A stretch of DNA of 58,225 bases from an uncultured Bacteroidales bacterium. Its GTDB lineage: Bacteria > Bacteroidota > Bacteroidia > Bacteroidales > UBA932. Positions 35,846 through 44,363 of the stretch are shown here, one piece after another. The stretch spans positions 1 through 58,225 of the forward strand of contig CALVDP010000008.1 in the NCBI GenBank assembly GCA_944326315.1, in the 5' to 3' direction. A program made the position numbers and the translations under genes. Positions within the stretch are counted from its first letter, which is position 1. The number at the start of each line of letters is the position of its first letter. The notes beneath the pieces are model-generated. The model saw nothing but the letters and a program-made list of their open reading frames with translations, was not told where the DNA came from and made no database searches.

Positions 35846-38020
35846 CTATAGGCGGCTGACCTTGATGATATTTTTCCTCACCCTGATCTGAGATATCACC
35901 TTGTCAAGCTCCAGATTGTTCGGGACGGAGAGCCTGATCTGGATATCGTATGTGCCGTTACGGTCATTGTCGGTCACATTGAAGTTCCTTATCGACGCCT
36001 TGAATGAATTCACGGTGTCGAAAATCTCGTTGATTACGGAAGATTCGTGGGCGGCCACTATTTTCAATGCCACCTGGAAGCTGGAATTCCCCTGGGAATC
36101 GCTCCACTTGACCTTCTGTATCCTGTACGGATATTTCTCCATGAGCCTTGCGGCGTTCGTGCATGACATACGGTGTATCTTGATGCCGTCCTTGATCGAG
36201 ACGAAGCCGAATACATCGTCGCCGAATACTGGATTGCAGCATTTGGCCATCTTGTAGTCAAGAGACTTGAGGTTGCGTGCATCTATTATAAGTATGTCAT
36301 CCGATGCGCCTTCAGGCTTTCTGGCGGAAGGCTGCTGCGGTTTGTCAGGCTGCCTTGCCGCCGTGTCTTCGACAGGCCTTCCACCTTCCTTGCTGTCCAG
36401 GAAATTCTTTATTTCAGCGATGTCGATGCGTCCGTCGCCTACGGCCGCGTAGAATGCGTTGACATTCTTGTACTGCATCTTCTTCATGAGTACGGCAAGG
36501 TCCTCATCATCGAGCTCGAGCTTCCAGTTCTTCAGCCTCCGTTCCAGAAGTTCCTTGCCTTCTGCGGCCTTCTGGAATTCTGCTTCGCTCAGTTTCTGGC
36601 GTATCTTGGTCCTGGCCTTGCTTGTGACCACGAAATTCAGCCAGTCGGCCGACGGCTTCTGGTTCTTGCCGCTCATTATTTCCACGACATCTCCGGTATG
36701 AAGCTTCTCCTTGATAGGTACGGCTTTCCCGTTTATCTTGCCTCCCGTGCACCTGATACCGAGGTTCGAGTGTATGTCGAAGGCAAAGTCAAGCACAGTG
36801 GCCCCGGCGGCGAGCTTCCTCAGCTCTCCGGACGGAGTGAAGACGAAAATCTCTTTCTCCGGAGGTGAAGGCAGGTCGTCTTCATAATACCCGGAAGTGC
36901 CGCCATGGGTGACGTCCTCGGGATGTTCGAGGATATGACGCACCGAGGTCAGCCACTTGTCGAGGGCGGCCTCATGCTTTATACCTTTGTATGACCAGTG
37001 CGATGCAAGTCCGTTCTCGGCCGTTTCATCCATTCTCTTCGTCCGGATCTGCACTTCAAGGTACACATTGTCCTTGTTTTTCACCGTAATATGCAGAGAC
37101 TCGTATCCGTTCGGCTTCGGATTGGATATCCAGTCCCTCAGTCTGGAGGTGTCCGGCTCGTATTCTTCGGTCACCCTGGAGAATACTTTCCAGCAGAGGG
37201 CATGCTCCTTCTCCCTGTCAGGCTCGCAGTCTATGATGAACCTGATGGCGAACACGTCATACACGCCTTCGAAAGGCACCTTCTGCTTCTGCATCTTCCT
37301 CCATATGGAGTATGCTGTCTTGGTCCTGATCTTGAGCTTGTAGCTGATGCCTTCTTCGGACAGCTTGTTCTTGAGCGGCTCGATGAACTGCGTCATGAGC
37401 TTCTGCCTGTCACCTTCGGTGCTTTTCAGCTTGTTGGTGATGGCGCGGTACTGCTCCGGCTCGGCATACCTGAAATAGATGTCCTCCATCTCGCTTTTCA
37501 TGTTGTACAGCCCGAGCTGGTGTGCAAGCGGGATATACAGCATAAGGCTTTCGAGTATCTTCCTTTCTCTCGACAGCTTCGGGAAGATATCAAGGGAACG
37601 CATCACCTCCAGGCGGTCCGCAAGCTTGAGTACGGTCACCCTCGGGTCTCTGGAATAGGAGACTATCAGACGTTTGTAGTTCTCCGCCTCAAGTCTGGTG
37701 TCTTTCGGCTTGATGGTGGCGATCTTGTTCAGTCCGTCCACCATTGTCTTCACGTCCTTGCCGAAGTCTGCCCCTGTCATGATGTCTGTCTCCGGATGGA
37801 AACGCTGTGCCTCATGCAGGAAGACGGCGGCAATGCATTCTGCCGGGAGTCCGATCTCGTCTGCAGCTATTTTCGCCACATTCACGGGATGTTCCATGAA
37901 GGGTTTGCCGTTACCCCTTGTCTGCCCTTCAAGAGCTTTTTCTGCTATATCGTATGCCTGTCTTATCAGGTCCTTTCCTTTTCCGTCATAGTTCGGGAAC
38001 AATTCTTCTGTCCTGTCCAT
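35846..38020 (-). CDS. RelA/SpoT-family (p)ppGpp synthetase with degenerate hydrolase domain
   Basis: A 724-residue long Rel protein controlling the stringent response. Domains in order: HD-like (about 20-180), synthetase (about 230-350, with SIWRKM, NGYESLH and the catalytic E322 in LEVQIRT), TGS (about 395-455, FTPSGELRKLAAGATVLDFAF), helical, a Cys-containing region (MAKCCNPVFGDDVFG) and C-terminal ACT. In the HD domain, where hydrolases have HDxxED, this protein reads HEAQRF at residues 69-74, so the metal and catalytic acids are lost. It is therefore probably a synthetase only, like the RelA-type paralog of Bacteroidota; a separate hydrolase should exist elsewhere. Confidence 0.92.
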   Translation of the reverse strand: MDRTEELFPNYDGKGKDLIRQAYDIAEKALEGQTRGNGKPFMEHPVNVAKIAADEIGLPAECIAAVFLHEAQRFHPETDIMTGADFGKDVKTMVDGLNKIATIKPKDTRLEAENYKRLIVSYSRDPRVTVLKLADRLEVMRSLDIFPKLSRERKILESLMLYIPLAHQLGLYNMKSEMEDIYFRYAEPEQYRAITNKLKSTEGDRQKLMTQFIEPLKNKLSEEGISYKLKIRTKTAYSIWRKMQKQKVPFEGVYDVFAIRFIIDCEPDREKEHALCWKVFSRVTEEYEPDTSRLRDWISNPKPNGYESLHITVKNKDNVYLEVQIRTKRMDETAENGLASHWSYKGIKHEAALDKWLTSVRHILEHPEDVTHGGTSGYYEDDLPSPPEKEIFVFTPSGELRKLAAGATVLDFAFDIHSNLGIRCTGGKINGKAVPIKEKLHTGDVVEIMSGKNQKPSADWLNFVVTSKARTKIRQKLSEAEFQKAAEGKELLERRLKNWKLELDDEDLAVLMKKMQYKNVNAFYAAVGDGRIDIAEIKNFLDSKEGGRPVEDTAARQPDKPQQPSARKPEGASDDILIIDARNLKSLDYKMAKCCNPVFGDDVFGFVSIKDGIKIHRMSCTNAARLMEKYPYRIQKVKWSDSQGNSSFQVALKIVAAHESSVINEIFDTVNSFKASIRNFNVTDNDRNGTYDIQIRLSVPNNLELDKVISQIRVRKNIIKVSRL

Positions 38021-38098
38021 AACAACCTCCGCTTTCAGGATTATTCTCAGCCTGCACAGGCCGCGTACCTGTTGTGTCCGGCACGGGCCTAACCTTTC

Positions 38099-38106
38099 AA
38101 ATTTAG
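38099..38106 (-). promoter_or_regulatory. Putative -7 box of the rel gene
   Basis: The minus strand reads TAAATTTG, an exact TAnnTTTG match, about 80 bases before the ATG at 38020. TTTC lies 21 bases upstream as a partial -33 box. Confidence 0.5.
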
Positions 38107-38147
38107 AAAAAAATATGCAAAAAACAGAAAAATCTTCCGGATACGCG

Positions 38148-38177
38148 GGCTAATTCTCTTTCGGCTAATTCTCTTTC
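38148..38177 (+). repeat. 15-base tandem duplication spanning the uvrB stop codon
   Basis: GGCTAATTCTCTTTC occurs twice in direct succession (38148-38162 and 38163-38177). The right copy contains the last codons and stop of the leftward uvrB gene, so the left copy repeats the end of the gene just after it. It looks like a small replication slippage event. Confidence 0.85.
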
Positions 38178-40348
38178 CAGACCTTGAGATATTCCTGGAG
38201 TGCCCACATTTCGTCCCTGTACCTGGCTGCCGCAGGGAAATCCAGGTCCGCTGCCGCTTTCTGCATGTTCTTCCTGGCTGTGTCCACGGCCTTCTCCACC
38301 TGATCCCTGGTCATGGACCTTATGACAGGGTCCTGAAGCACTGCAGCAAGGTCGGCCTTGATATAGCCGTCTGCAAATGCCGAGTTGGAATCCCTTTTTG
38401 AATCATGTCCGAGTCCGACTGAAACATATCCGCTTCCAAGCTCGTTCGGATCCGGGATATAATGCGGGTCATCGTATGAATTGGCTGCACTCACCTTGCC
38501 GGAAACGGTATTCGCAAGACGCGGATTATGCCGCCTTGCCTGTTCTCCGCCCTGCCCGTTGTCCGCAAGTATGTTTTTCTTGAGCCCGACCTGGGTAGGG
38601 GTGATACCGTGTTTCTTGTTGTATTCCATCTGCTTGCTGCGCCTCCTGTCGGTCTCGTATATTGTCTCCTGCATGGACCCTGTGATGGTGTCGGCATACA
38701 TTATCACCAGGCCGTTGACATTCCTTGCAGCGCGACCTGCAGTCTGGGTAAGCGACCTTCCGGAGCGCAGGAAGCCTTCCTTGTCCGCGTCAAGTATGGC
38801 CACAAGTGAAACGGTAGGGATGTCCAGTCCTTCCCTGAGCAGGTTCACGCCGACCAGCACGTCAAAAAGCCCGTTCTTGAAATCCTCTATGATCTCGACC
38901 CTTTCCAGGGTGTCCACGTCGGAATGTATGTAGCGGCAGCGGACTCCCATTCTCGTGAAATATTTCTCCAGTTCTTCGGCCATTCTCTTGGTCAGGGTCG
39001 TCACCAGCACCCTCTCGTCCTTCTCGGCCCTTTTCCTTATTTCCTCAAGCAGGTCATCCACCTGGTTTTCCGTCGGCCTTACCTGTATCGGCGGGTCAAG
39101 CAGCCCTGTCGGCCTGACAACCTGTTCCACCACAAGCCCGCCTGACTTCTCGAGCTCATAGTCGCCAGGTGTGGCGCTCACATATACGGTCTGTCCTGTG
39201 ATCTCTTCAAATTCCTCGAACTTCAACGGCCTGTTGTCCGCGGCTGCCGGCAGCCTGAACCCGTACTCGACAAGTACGCTCTTCCTTGAGTGGTCGCCCC
39301 CGTACATCGCCCTTATCTGCGGCAGTGTGACATGGCTTTCGTCTATGAATGTGATGAAATCTTTCGGGAAATAGTCTATAAGGCAGAATGGCCTCATGCC
39401 TTCCTTCCTGCCGTCGAAATACCGTGAATAATTCTCTATGCCGGGACAATAGCCCATTTCCTTGATCATTTCCAGGTCGTATTCCACTCTCTGTTTCAGC
39501 CTTTTGGCCTCCAGAGGCTTGTCTACGCTCTCGAAGTATGCGCATTGTTTCACGAGGTCGTCCTGTATTTCGCTTATTGCCTTGATGCTCCTTTCCCGCG
39601 TAGTGACAAAGTTGTTGGCCGGATATATGGCGACTTCTTCGAGAGTGTCAAGGAATGCTCCTGTGACCGGGTCGATGACGGAAATACTGTCCACTTCATC
39701 ACCGAAGAATTCTATCCTTACCGCATTGTCGCCGTTGCCGAGGCATATATCGACAGTGTCGCCCCTTACCCTGAACGAGCCTCGCTTGAAGTCTGCTTCC
39801 GTCCTTGAGTACAAGGCGTCTACAAGCTGGTACAGAAAGCGTGTCATGCTCCTCCTCTCGCCTTTCTTCACGAAAACGGTCTGGGAATGGAAGTCTTCGG
39901 GATTGCCTATACCGTACAGGCAGGATACGCTGGAAATCACAATGACATCCCTCCGTCCGGACAGTAGCGAGGACGCCGCACTCAGCCTCAGCTTCTCTAT
40001 CTCGTCATTGATGCTCAGGTCTTTCTCTATGTATGTGTCCGTGGTGGGGATGTATGCCTCCGGCTGGTAATAGTCATAATACGAGACGAAATATTCCACC
40101 GCATTGTTCGGGAAAAAAGACTTGAATTCCCCGTAGAGCTGGGCTGCAAGCGTCTTGTTGTGGCTCAGGATCAATGCGGGACGCTGGAGCCTTTCGATGA
40201 CGTTGGCCATGGTGAAAGTCTTTCCCGAGCCTGTCACCCCAAGGAGGGTCACTGCGTCAATCCCGCTGTCAAGTGCCGAACATATCCCCTTTATAGCCTC
40301 CGGCTGGTCTCCCGAAGGCTTATAGTCCGAAACGATCTGGAATTTCAT
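38165..40348 (-). CDS. uvrB: UvrABC system protein B
   Basis: UvrB verifies DNA damage in nucleotide excision repair. The 727-residue protein starts [19 protein letters not shown] (the ATG at 40348; the frame is open 9 codons further), has Walker A GVTGSGKT near residue 37, the beta-hairpin region [12 protein letters not shown], the DESH box (FIDESHVT), helicase motifs V and VI ([17 protein letters not shown]) and a C-terminal UVR motif. It is longer than the usual 670-680 residues because of a charged, low-complexity insert of about 50 residues (about 610-660) before the UVR motif, a feature I associate with Bacteroidota UvrB. Confidence 0.96.
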   Translation of the reverse strand: MKFQIVSDYKPSGDQPEAIKGICSALDSGIDAVTLLGVTGSGKTFTMANVIERLQRPALILSHNKTLAAQLYGEFKSFFPNNAVEYFVSYYDYYQPEAYIPTTDTYIEKDLSINDEIEKLRLSAASSLLSGRRDVIVISSVSCLYGIGNPEDFHSQTVFVKKGERRSMTRFLYQLVDALYSRTEADFKRGSFRVRGDTVDICLGNGDNAVRIEFFGDEVDSISVIDPVTGAFLDTLEEVAIYPANNFVTTRERSIKAISEIQDDLVKQCAYFESVDKPLEAKRLKQRVEYDLEMIKEMGYCPGIENYSRYFDGRKEGMRPFCLIDYFPKDFITFIDESHVTLPQIRAMYGGDHSRKSVLVEYGFRLPAAADNRPLKFEEFEEITGQTVYVSATPGDYELEKSGGLVVEQVVRPTGLLDPPIQVRPTENQVDDLLEEIRKRAEKDERVLVTTLTKRMAEELEKYFTRMGVRCRYIHSDVDTLERVEIIEDFKNGLFDVLVGVNLLREGLDIPTVSLVAILDADKEGFLRSGRSLTQTAGRAARNVNGLVIMYADTITGSMQETIYETDRRRSKQMEYNKKHGITPTQVGLKKNILADNGQGGEQARRHNPRLANTVSGKVSAANSYDDPHYIPDPNELGSGYVSVGLGHDSKRDSNSAFADGYIKADLAAVLQDPVIRSMTRDQVEKAVDTARKNMQKAAADLDFPAAARYRDEMWALQEYLKVWKEN

Positions 40349-40372
40349 TATTGTATAGCCTGTTTTCGCGCG

Positions 40373-40380
40373 CAAATTTA
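40373..40380 (-). promoter_or_regulatory. Putative -7 box of uvrB
   Basis: The minus strand reads TAAATTTG, an exact TAnnTTTG match, 24 bases before the ATG. No -33 box is seen, and I saw no LexA-like palindrome near it. Confidence 0.5.
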
Positions 40381-40480
40381 CGAAAAAACGCCGTAAATAC
40401 TCTCAGTCGCTTGCTTTTCGACGCATTGTTTATTATTAAATTAATTGCAAAAACATTATTGTGTTATTAAAAATATTTAT

Positions 40481-40488
40481 TATTATTG
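40481..40488 (+). promoter_or_regulatory. Possible promoter of the polysaccharide utilization locus
   Basis: TATTATTG matches TAnnTTTG with one mismatch, with ATTG 19 bases upstream. It sits 31 bases before the first gene of the locus in a very AT-rich stretch (40430-40519). Confidence 0.35.
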
Positions 40489-40519
40489 CATCTGTAAACA
40501 AAAATAACACTAAAAGTAT

Positions 40520-41928
40520 ATGAAGAAAACCGCAGCAATCATCACACTGATGTCAGTGATCTGCTTTTCTTCCGGAGCCGGGACGAAGACCGGGGATGAC
40601 AGGATCGGGCTGACCCTGATACCTCCCGGCACGATCACCGACAAGGTGGACCTCGACATCCGCGCCGGCATCGTGAACGACGGCGATGGAGAAGGGACGT
40701 ATGAAGTCTCTCTCTACCTCGTAGAAGAAAGCAGGAATTCCTTTCTGACCAGTTCGGTCATTTCACTCGGCCCCGGAGAGACAGAAATGATCAGGTATGT
40801 CCTCAAGTCTGAAAATCTTCCGGGGGGGGGAATAGTATTCTTCTTAGGGTAGTCACCCGGGATGACGGCTCGGTCCGAGAGCTGTCGAGAAAATTCGAAG
40901 TCATAAAATCATCTGTCCGGTCCACGGGCCTTATAGACGGGGCGTGGGCAGGCATCTATCATTGGAGCGAGGATGAAGGCCGACACTGGAATGCCGATAT
41001 CAGGGAACTTGATGACAGCCAGTGGCGGGAACTTGTGCGGTCGATGCACAAGATCGGAATGGACATCATCGTCATCCAGGAAGTATTCAGGAACAACGAC
41101 TATGTAGGGAAACATTCCCTGACGGCAGAAAGCTATCAGGGCAGGGCATTCTATCCGTCAGAGCTGTATCCCGGACGTATGCCGATAAAGTCGGCGGACC
41201 CGTTGGAGGCTATACTGGCCCAGGCGGACGAATGCGGGATGTCGGTGTTGATGGGCGTCGGCATGTTCGCATGGTTCGACTTCACGGAAGAGTCCCTTGA
41301 ATGGCACAAGAACGTAGCGAAGGAACTGTGGGAGCGGTACGGCCATCATGATTCCTTCTACGGCTTCTATGTTTCAGAGGAATGCGCAGGGAATCTGTAT
41401 AATTCGGAGACCACAGACGAGATGAAGCTCCGGCGCAAGAAGGAGATTTCCGATTTCTTCCGGGAATTCAAGCGATTCACATCAGGCCTTGCACCGGAAA
41501 AACCGGTCATGCTGGCGACAAACAGCATGGGAGTTCCGGACGGAGAGGATGCCTATCCGTCGCTTCTGGAGAATCTGGACATTCTGTGTCCGTTCGGATT
41601 TGCACGCATGCCAGAAGGTGACCTTACCGGGAAGCAGGCGGCGGATCTGCTTCAGAGTCTGTGCGACCAGGCAGGGGCACATCTGTGGTTCGATCTGGAA
41701 GCTTTCCTTTTCAATCCGGACATGTCACTGTATCCGCGCCCGGCAGACGAGATCATCAGAGACCTGAATCTGTTCGATAATTTCGAAAAAGTCCTCTGCT
41801 ATCAGTATCCCGGTGTCTTCAGCGACCCGGAAGCATCAGTCAGAGTGGGCGAGGAACGCACGGTGGAGCTTTTCAAAGCATACAAGGCCTACCGCGAGAA
41901 GGTCATCCAAAACAGAAATAACCAATAA
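40520..41928 (+). pseudogene. DUF4434-type putative glycan-active protein, frameshifted at a run of nine G
   Basis: Two open frames make one protein of about 470 residues. The first (40520-40852) has a signal peptide (MKKTAAIITLMSVICFSSG) and a beta-rich domain (VDLDIRAGIVNDGDGEGTY and on) and runs into a stop just after a run of nine G at 40822-40830. The other frame continues without a stop from the G run to 41928 (NSILLRVVTRDDG, then GAWAGIYHWSEDEGRHW). Seven or ten G would restore one frame. The C-terminal part (WAGIYHW, VIQEVFRN, FYVSEECAG) matches the DUF4434 TIM-barrel-like family found in polysaccharide loci. It is the first gene of the locus, 15 bases before the next. A sequencing error, a real mutation or phase variation are all possible. 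Confidence 0.85.
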
Positions 41929-41943
41929 TTAATACATACTCAA

Positions 41944-43179
41944 ATGAAAGACACAGTGTTTCTTTTGTCCTTCCTGTGCATGGCCGGACTGCTGTCCTCA
42001 TGCGAAGAAGGCACATTCGGAGCCAATCCGTACGATCCGGACACTCCAGTGACAGTCTCGGAATGGCCCAAGGTCGTATCATTCGAACCCGAAAGGGGCA
42101 AGGCCGGAGATGAAATAACGATCTCCGGAGCCAATTTCACCACAGCGGTAAGCGTTACCTTCGGAGGCCGTGAGGCAGAGAGCTTCACGATTGTGGATGA
42201 CGGCACCATCAAGGCAATCCTGAGCCAGTACGGGAATTCCGGTGCTGTAGCAGTGACTAACCACAAAGGGGAGCGTTCTCTCCAGGGATTTGTCTATGAA
42301 TGGCCTGAAGTGCCTACGGAGAACCCTAATTTCGCTCTTGACGGGACAGCTACGGCGACGGAAGCCTTCTCCGGATTTTTCGAGACAAGCATGAATGACG
42401 GGCAGGCAACGACTGCCTGGGTATCCGCAAACAATGACCAGGGGACAGAAAGATGGGTGATGATAGAGCTGGACATGCTGCGTGAAATAAATACTGTGAC
42501 CACAAGATGGGATCCTAATGCGGCAGGTACCGACTATGTCCTGGAAATCTCAGAAGACGGTACGTCATTCACTACCATAGCACAGGAAACAGGCTGGGTA
42601 TCCAACGGCGAGGATAACGGTGTGAAGACAATCACCTTCGAGCCTGTCAATGCCAGGTATGTGCGTCTGTCGGGACTGTATAATAGCCTGACACCATATA
42701 ACATGACGCTCTACGAATTCGAGATATACAACACTCCTCCGCCTCAGAATGTGGCTGAAGAAAAGGTGGCTGACGCGGATTGTGAAGCCAATCCTGATTC
42801 CAAATTCCATATAGTAGACGGCAAGCTGTCAAATATATGGCAGTGTGACTTGAGTCATGAGAGCCATTGGGTAACAGTGGATCTTGGTGATCTGACAACT
42901 ATCGACAATATTATAATATCCTGGGATGGCGGCGCATATCCAAAGACCGCGGAAATAAGCCTGTCAGCAGACGGACAGGAATACAGCCAGGTCTATTCGG
43001 TGACAGACTGGTCACCGGAGGCGGAGCCTCGCGAGCCTGGAGAGACGGCATGGACCAAGGTGGTTATGGATGCCGCATTCGAAGAGCAGGAGGCAAGATA
43101 TATCAGAGTGGACTTCAGTGATGCGTCAAGTCCTTATGCCATTTCCATATTCGAACTTGAAGCATACAACCAGTGGTAA
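41944..43179 (+). CDS. Surface glycan-binding lipoprotein with IPT/TIG and two F5/8 type C domains
   Basis: A 411-residue lipoprotein (signal ends at C20, GLLSSC). After a Pro/Thr-rich linker there is an IPT/TIG domain (about 42-118; FEPERGKAGDEITISGANF), then two discoidin-like F5/8 type C domains, about 128-265 (ERWVMIELDMLREINTVTTRW, RYVRLSGLYN) and about 270-410 (ESHWVTVDLGDLTTIDNIIISW, RYIRVDFSDA), quoted in part. The layout is that of a surface glycan-binding protein in Bacteroidota loci. It would hold the target polysaccharide at the cell surface for the enzymes and the SusCD pair. It lies 15 bases after the frameshifted gene and 5 before the next. Confidence 0.85.
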   Translation: MKDTVFLLSFLCMAGLLSSCEEGTFGANPYDPDTPVTVSEWPKVVSFEPERGKAGDEITISGANFTTAVSVTFGGREAESFTIVDDGTIKAILSQYGNSGAVAVTNHKGERSLQGFVYEWPEVPTENPNFALDGTATATEAFSGFFETSMNDGQATTAWVSANNDQGTERWVMIELDMLREINTVTTRWDPNAAGTDYVLEISEDGTSFTTIAQETGWVSNGEDNGVKTITFEPVNARYVRLSGLYNSLTPYNMTLYEFEIYNTPPPQNVAEEKVADADCEANPDSKFHIVDGKLSNIWQCDLSHESHWVTVDLGDLTTIDNIIISWDGGAYPKTAEISLSADGQEYSQVYSVTDWSPEAEPREPGETAWTKVVMDAAFEEQEARYIRVDFSDASSPYAISIFELEAYNQW

Positions 43180-43184
43180 CGGAC

Positions 43185-44345
43185 ATGAATACACTCAAAA
43201 CCATAATACCGATGCTGGCAGTATCGGTACTGATACTGTCGGCATCATGCAGCTGCGACAGGGATTCTGATACCTTGCCGCCTCCGTCGACCGGGACAAG
43301 GCCAGGCAGCAATGACATGTCGCAGATATACGACTACGTACAGTCCTACCAGCTTGCCTATATCAGGTCACTCCAGTTGCCAAGCGGGGCGATAAAGGAC
43401 AATGAAAGCGAAAACAGCAAGATTACGCCTTACTTTGCACATTTTGCAGTCCTCGCTCTCCTTACAGATCCCGATGATGACAACCTGACTGCAGTTAAAA
43501 ACTACATGCTTTGGTATTTCAGCAAGTTGAACGGCACTGTCACGGAATTCCGTAATGACGAAATAGCTGGTTCGGTATATGATTATTTCGCTCCGTCGGA
43601 AACCACGCAGGGCACATATGATTCCGTTGATTCGTACGCGGCGACATTCCTTGAAATTCTAATGAAGTTTGCCCAGGTGTCGGATTCCAATGAACAGTGG
43701 CTTGCTCAATACAAGGACAAGATATCCCTTGTGGCCGATGCCATGCTCAAGACGATTGATTATGGCGGGAACAGCCTTCCCGGCGGCAACCTTAATGACT
43801 ATCTCAGTATTGCGCATTACCGTTATCCTGTGAAATATCTCATGGACAACAGTGAGGTGAACATGGGGCTGAAGGCTGCAATCTGGCTTGAAAGCCGATC
43901 CCTGCTTGATACCGGGGCAGACCTGGAGAGCCTGCTGGAGGAAAATACAAGTGCAATCGGGACCCTGTACAATGAGACAAACCGGAATTACGACTATGCC
44001 AAGGGTAATGCCTCGGACTGGTCCGTATTCTATCCCGGGGCCACGGCCCAGCTGTACCCATGCCTTTTCGGGGTCACATCCCCGCTTGAGACACGTTCCA
44101 GACAGCTCTACGAGAAATTCAACGAGAATTATCCGGACTGGGCCTCGGGAACGACATATGACACCTATCCGTGGACGATGGTGGTCTATGCCGCAGCCGT
44201 GATGAACGATGCCGAAAGAGTCAACTCATATATAACACATATCTATGGCATGAACATGAAGAACGAACAGAAGGCCTACTGGTATGATGCCGAGGCGGGA
44301 AGCCTTGTCCTGGCCATCGATACCATCAGGAAAAATGCAGAATAA
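43185..44345 (+). CDS. Lipoprotein of probable alpha/alpha-barrel glycosidase type
   Basis: A 386-residue lipoprotein (signal ends at C22, VLILSASC). The ATG at 43185 is chosen; the frame opens earlier with GTG but that overlaps the preceding gene. The rest is alpha-helical with repeated aromatic/acidic segments (PSGAIKDNES, YFAHFAVLALL, SVDSYAATFLEILMKF, AYWYDAEAGSLVLAIDTI), reminiscent of six-hairpin glycosidases, where conserved Asp residues such as in DSVDSYAA often act. I could not place it in a named family. It sits in the locus just before susC, which supports a role in polysaccharide breakdown. Confidence 0.65.
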   Translation: MNTLKTIIPMLAVSVLILSASCSCDRDSDTLPPPSTGTRPGSNDMSQIYDYVQSYQLAYIRSLQLPSGAIKDNESENSKITPYFAHFAVLALLTDPDDDNLTAVKNYMLWYFSKLNGTVTEFRNDEIAGSVYDYFAPSETTQGTYDSVDSYAATFLEILMKFAQVSDSNEQWLAQYKDKISLVADAMLKTIDYGGNSLPGGNLNDYLSIAHYRYPVKYLMDNSEVNMGLKAAIWLESRSLLDTGADLESLLEENTSAIGTLYNETNRNYDYAKGNASDWSVFYPGATAQLYPCLFGVTSPLETRSRQLYEKFNENYPDWASGTTYDTYPWTMVVYAAAVMNDAERVNSYITHIYGMNMKNEQKAYWYDAEAGSLVLAIDTIRKNAE

Positions 44346-44363
44346 CCCAAAAACAGTCAGAAA

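Noticed and set aside
36998-38092. A 364-codon open frame on the plus strand
   Set aside because: It is antisense to the rel gene and has no recognisable motif.
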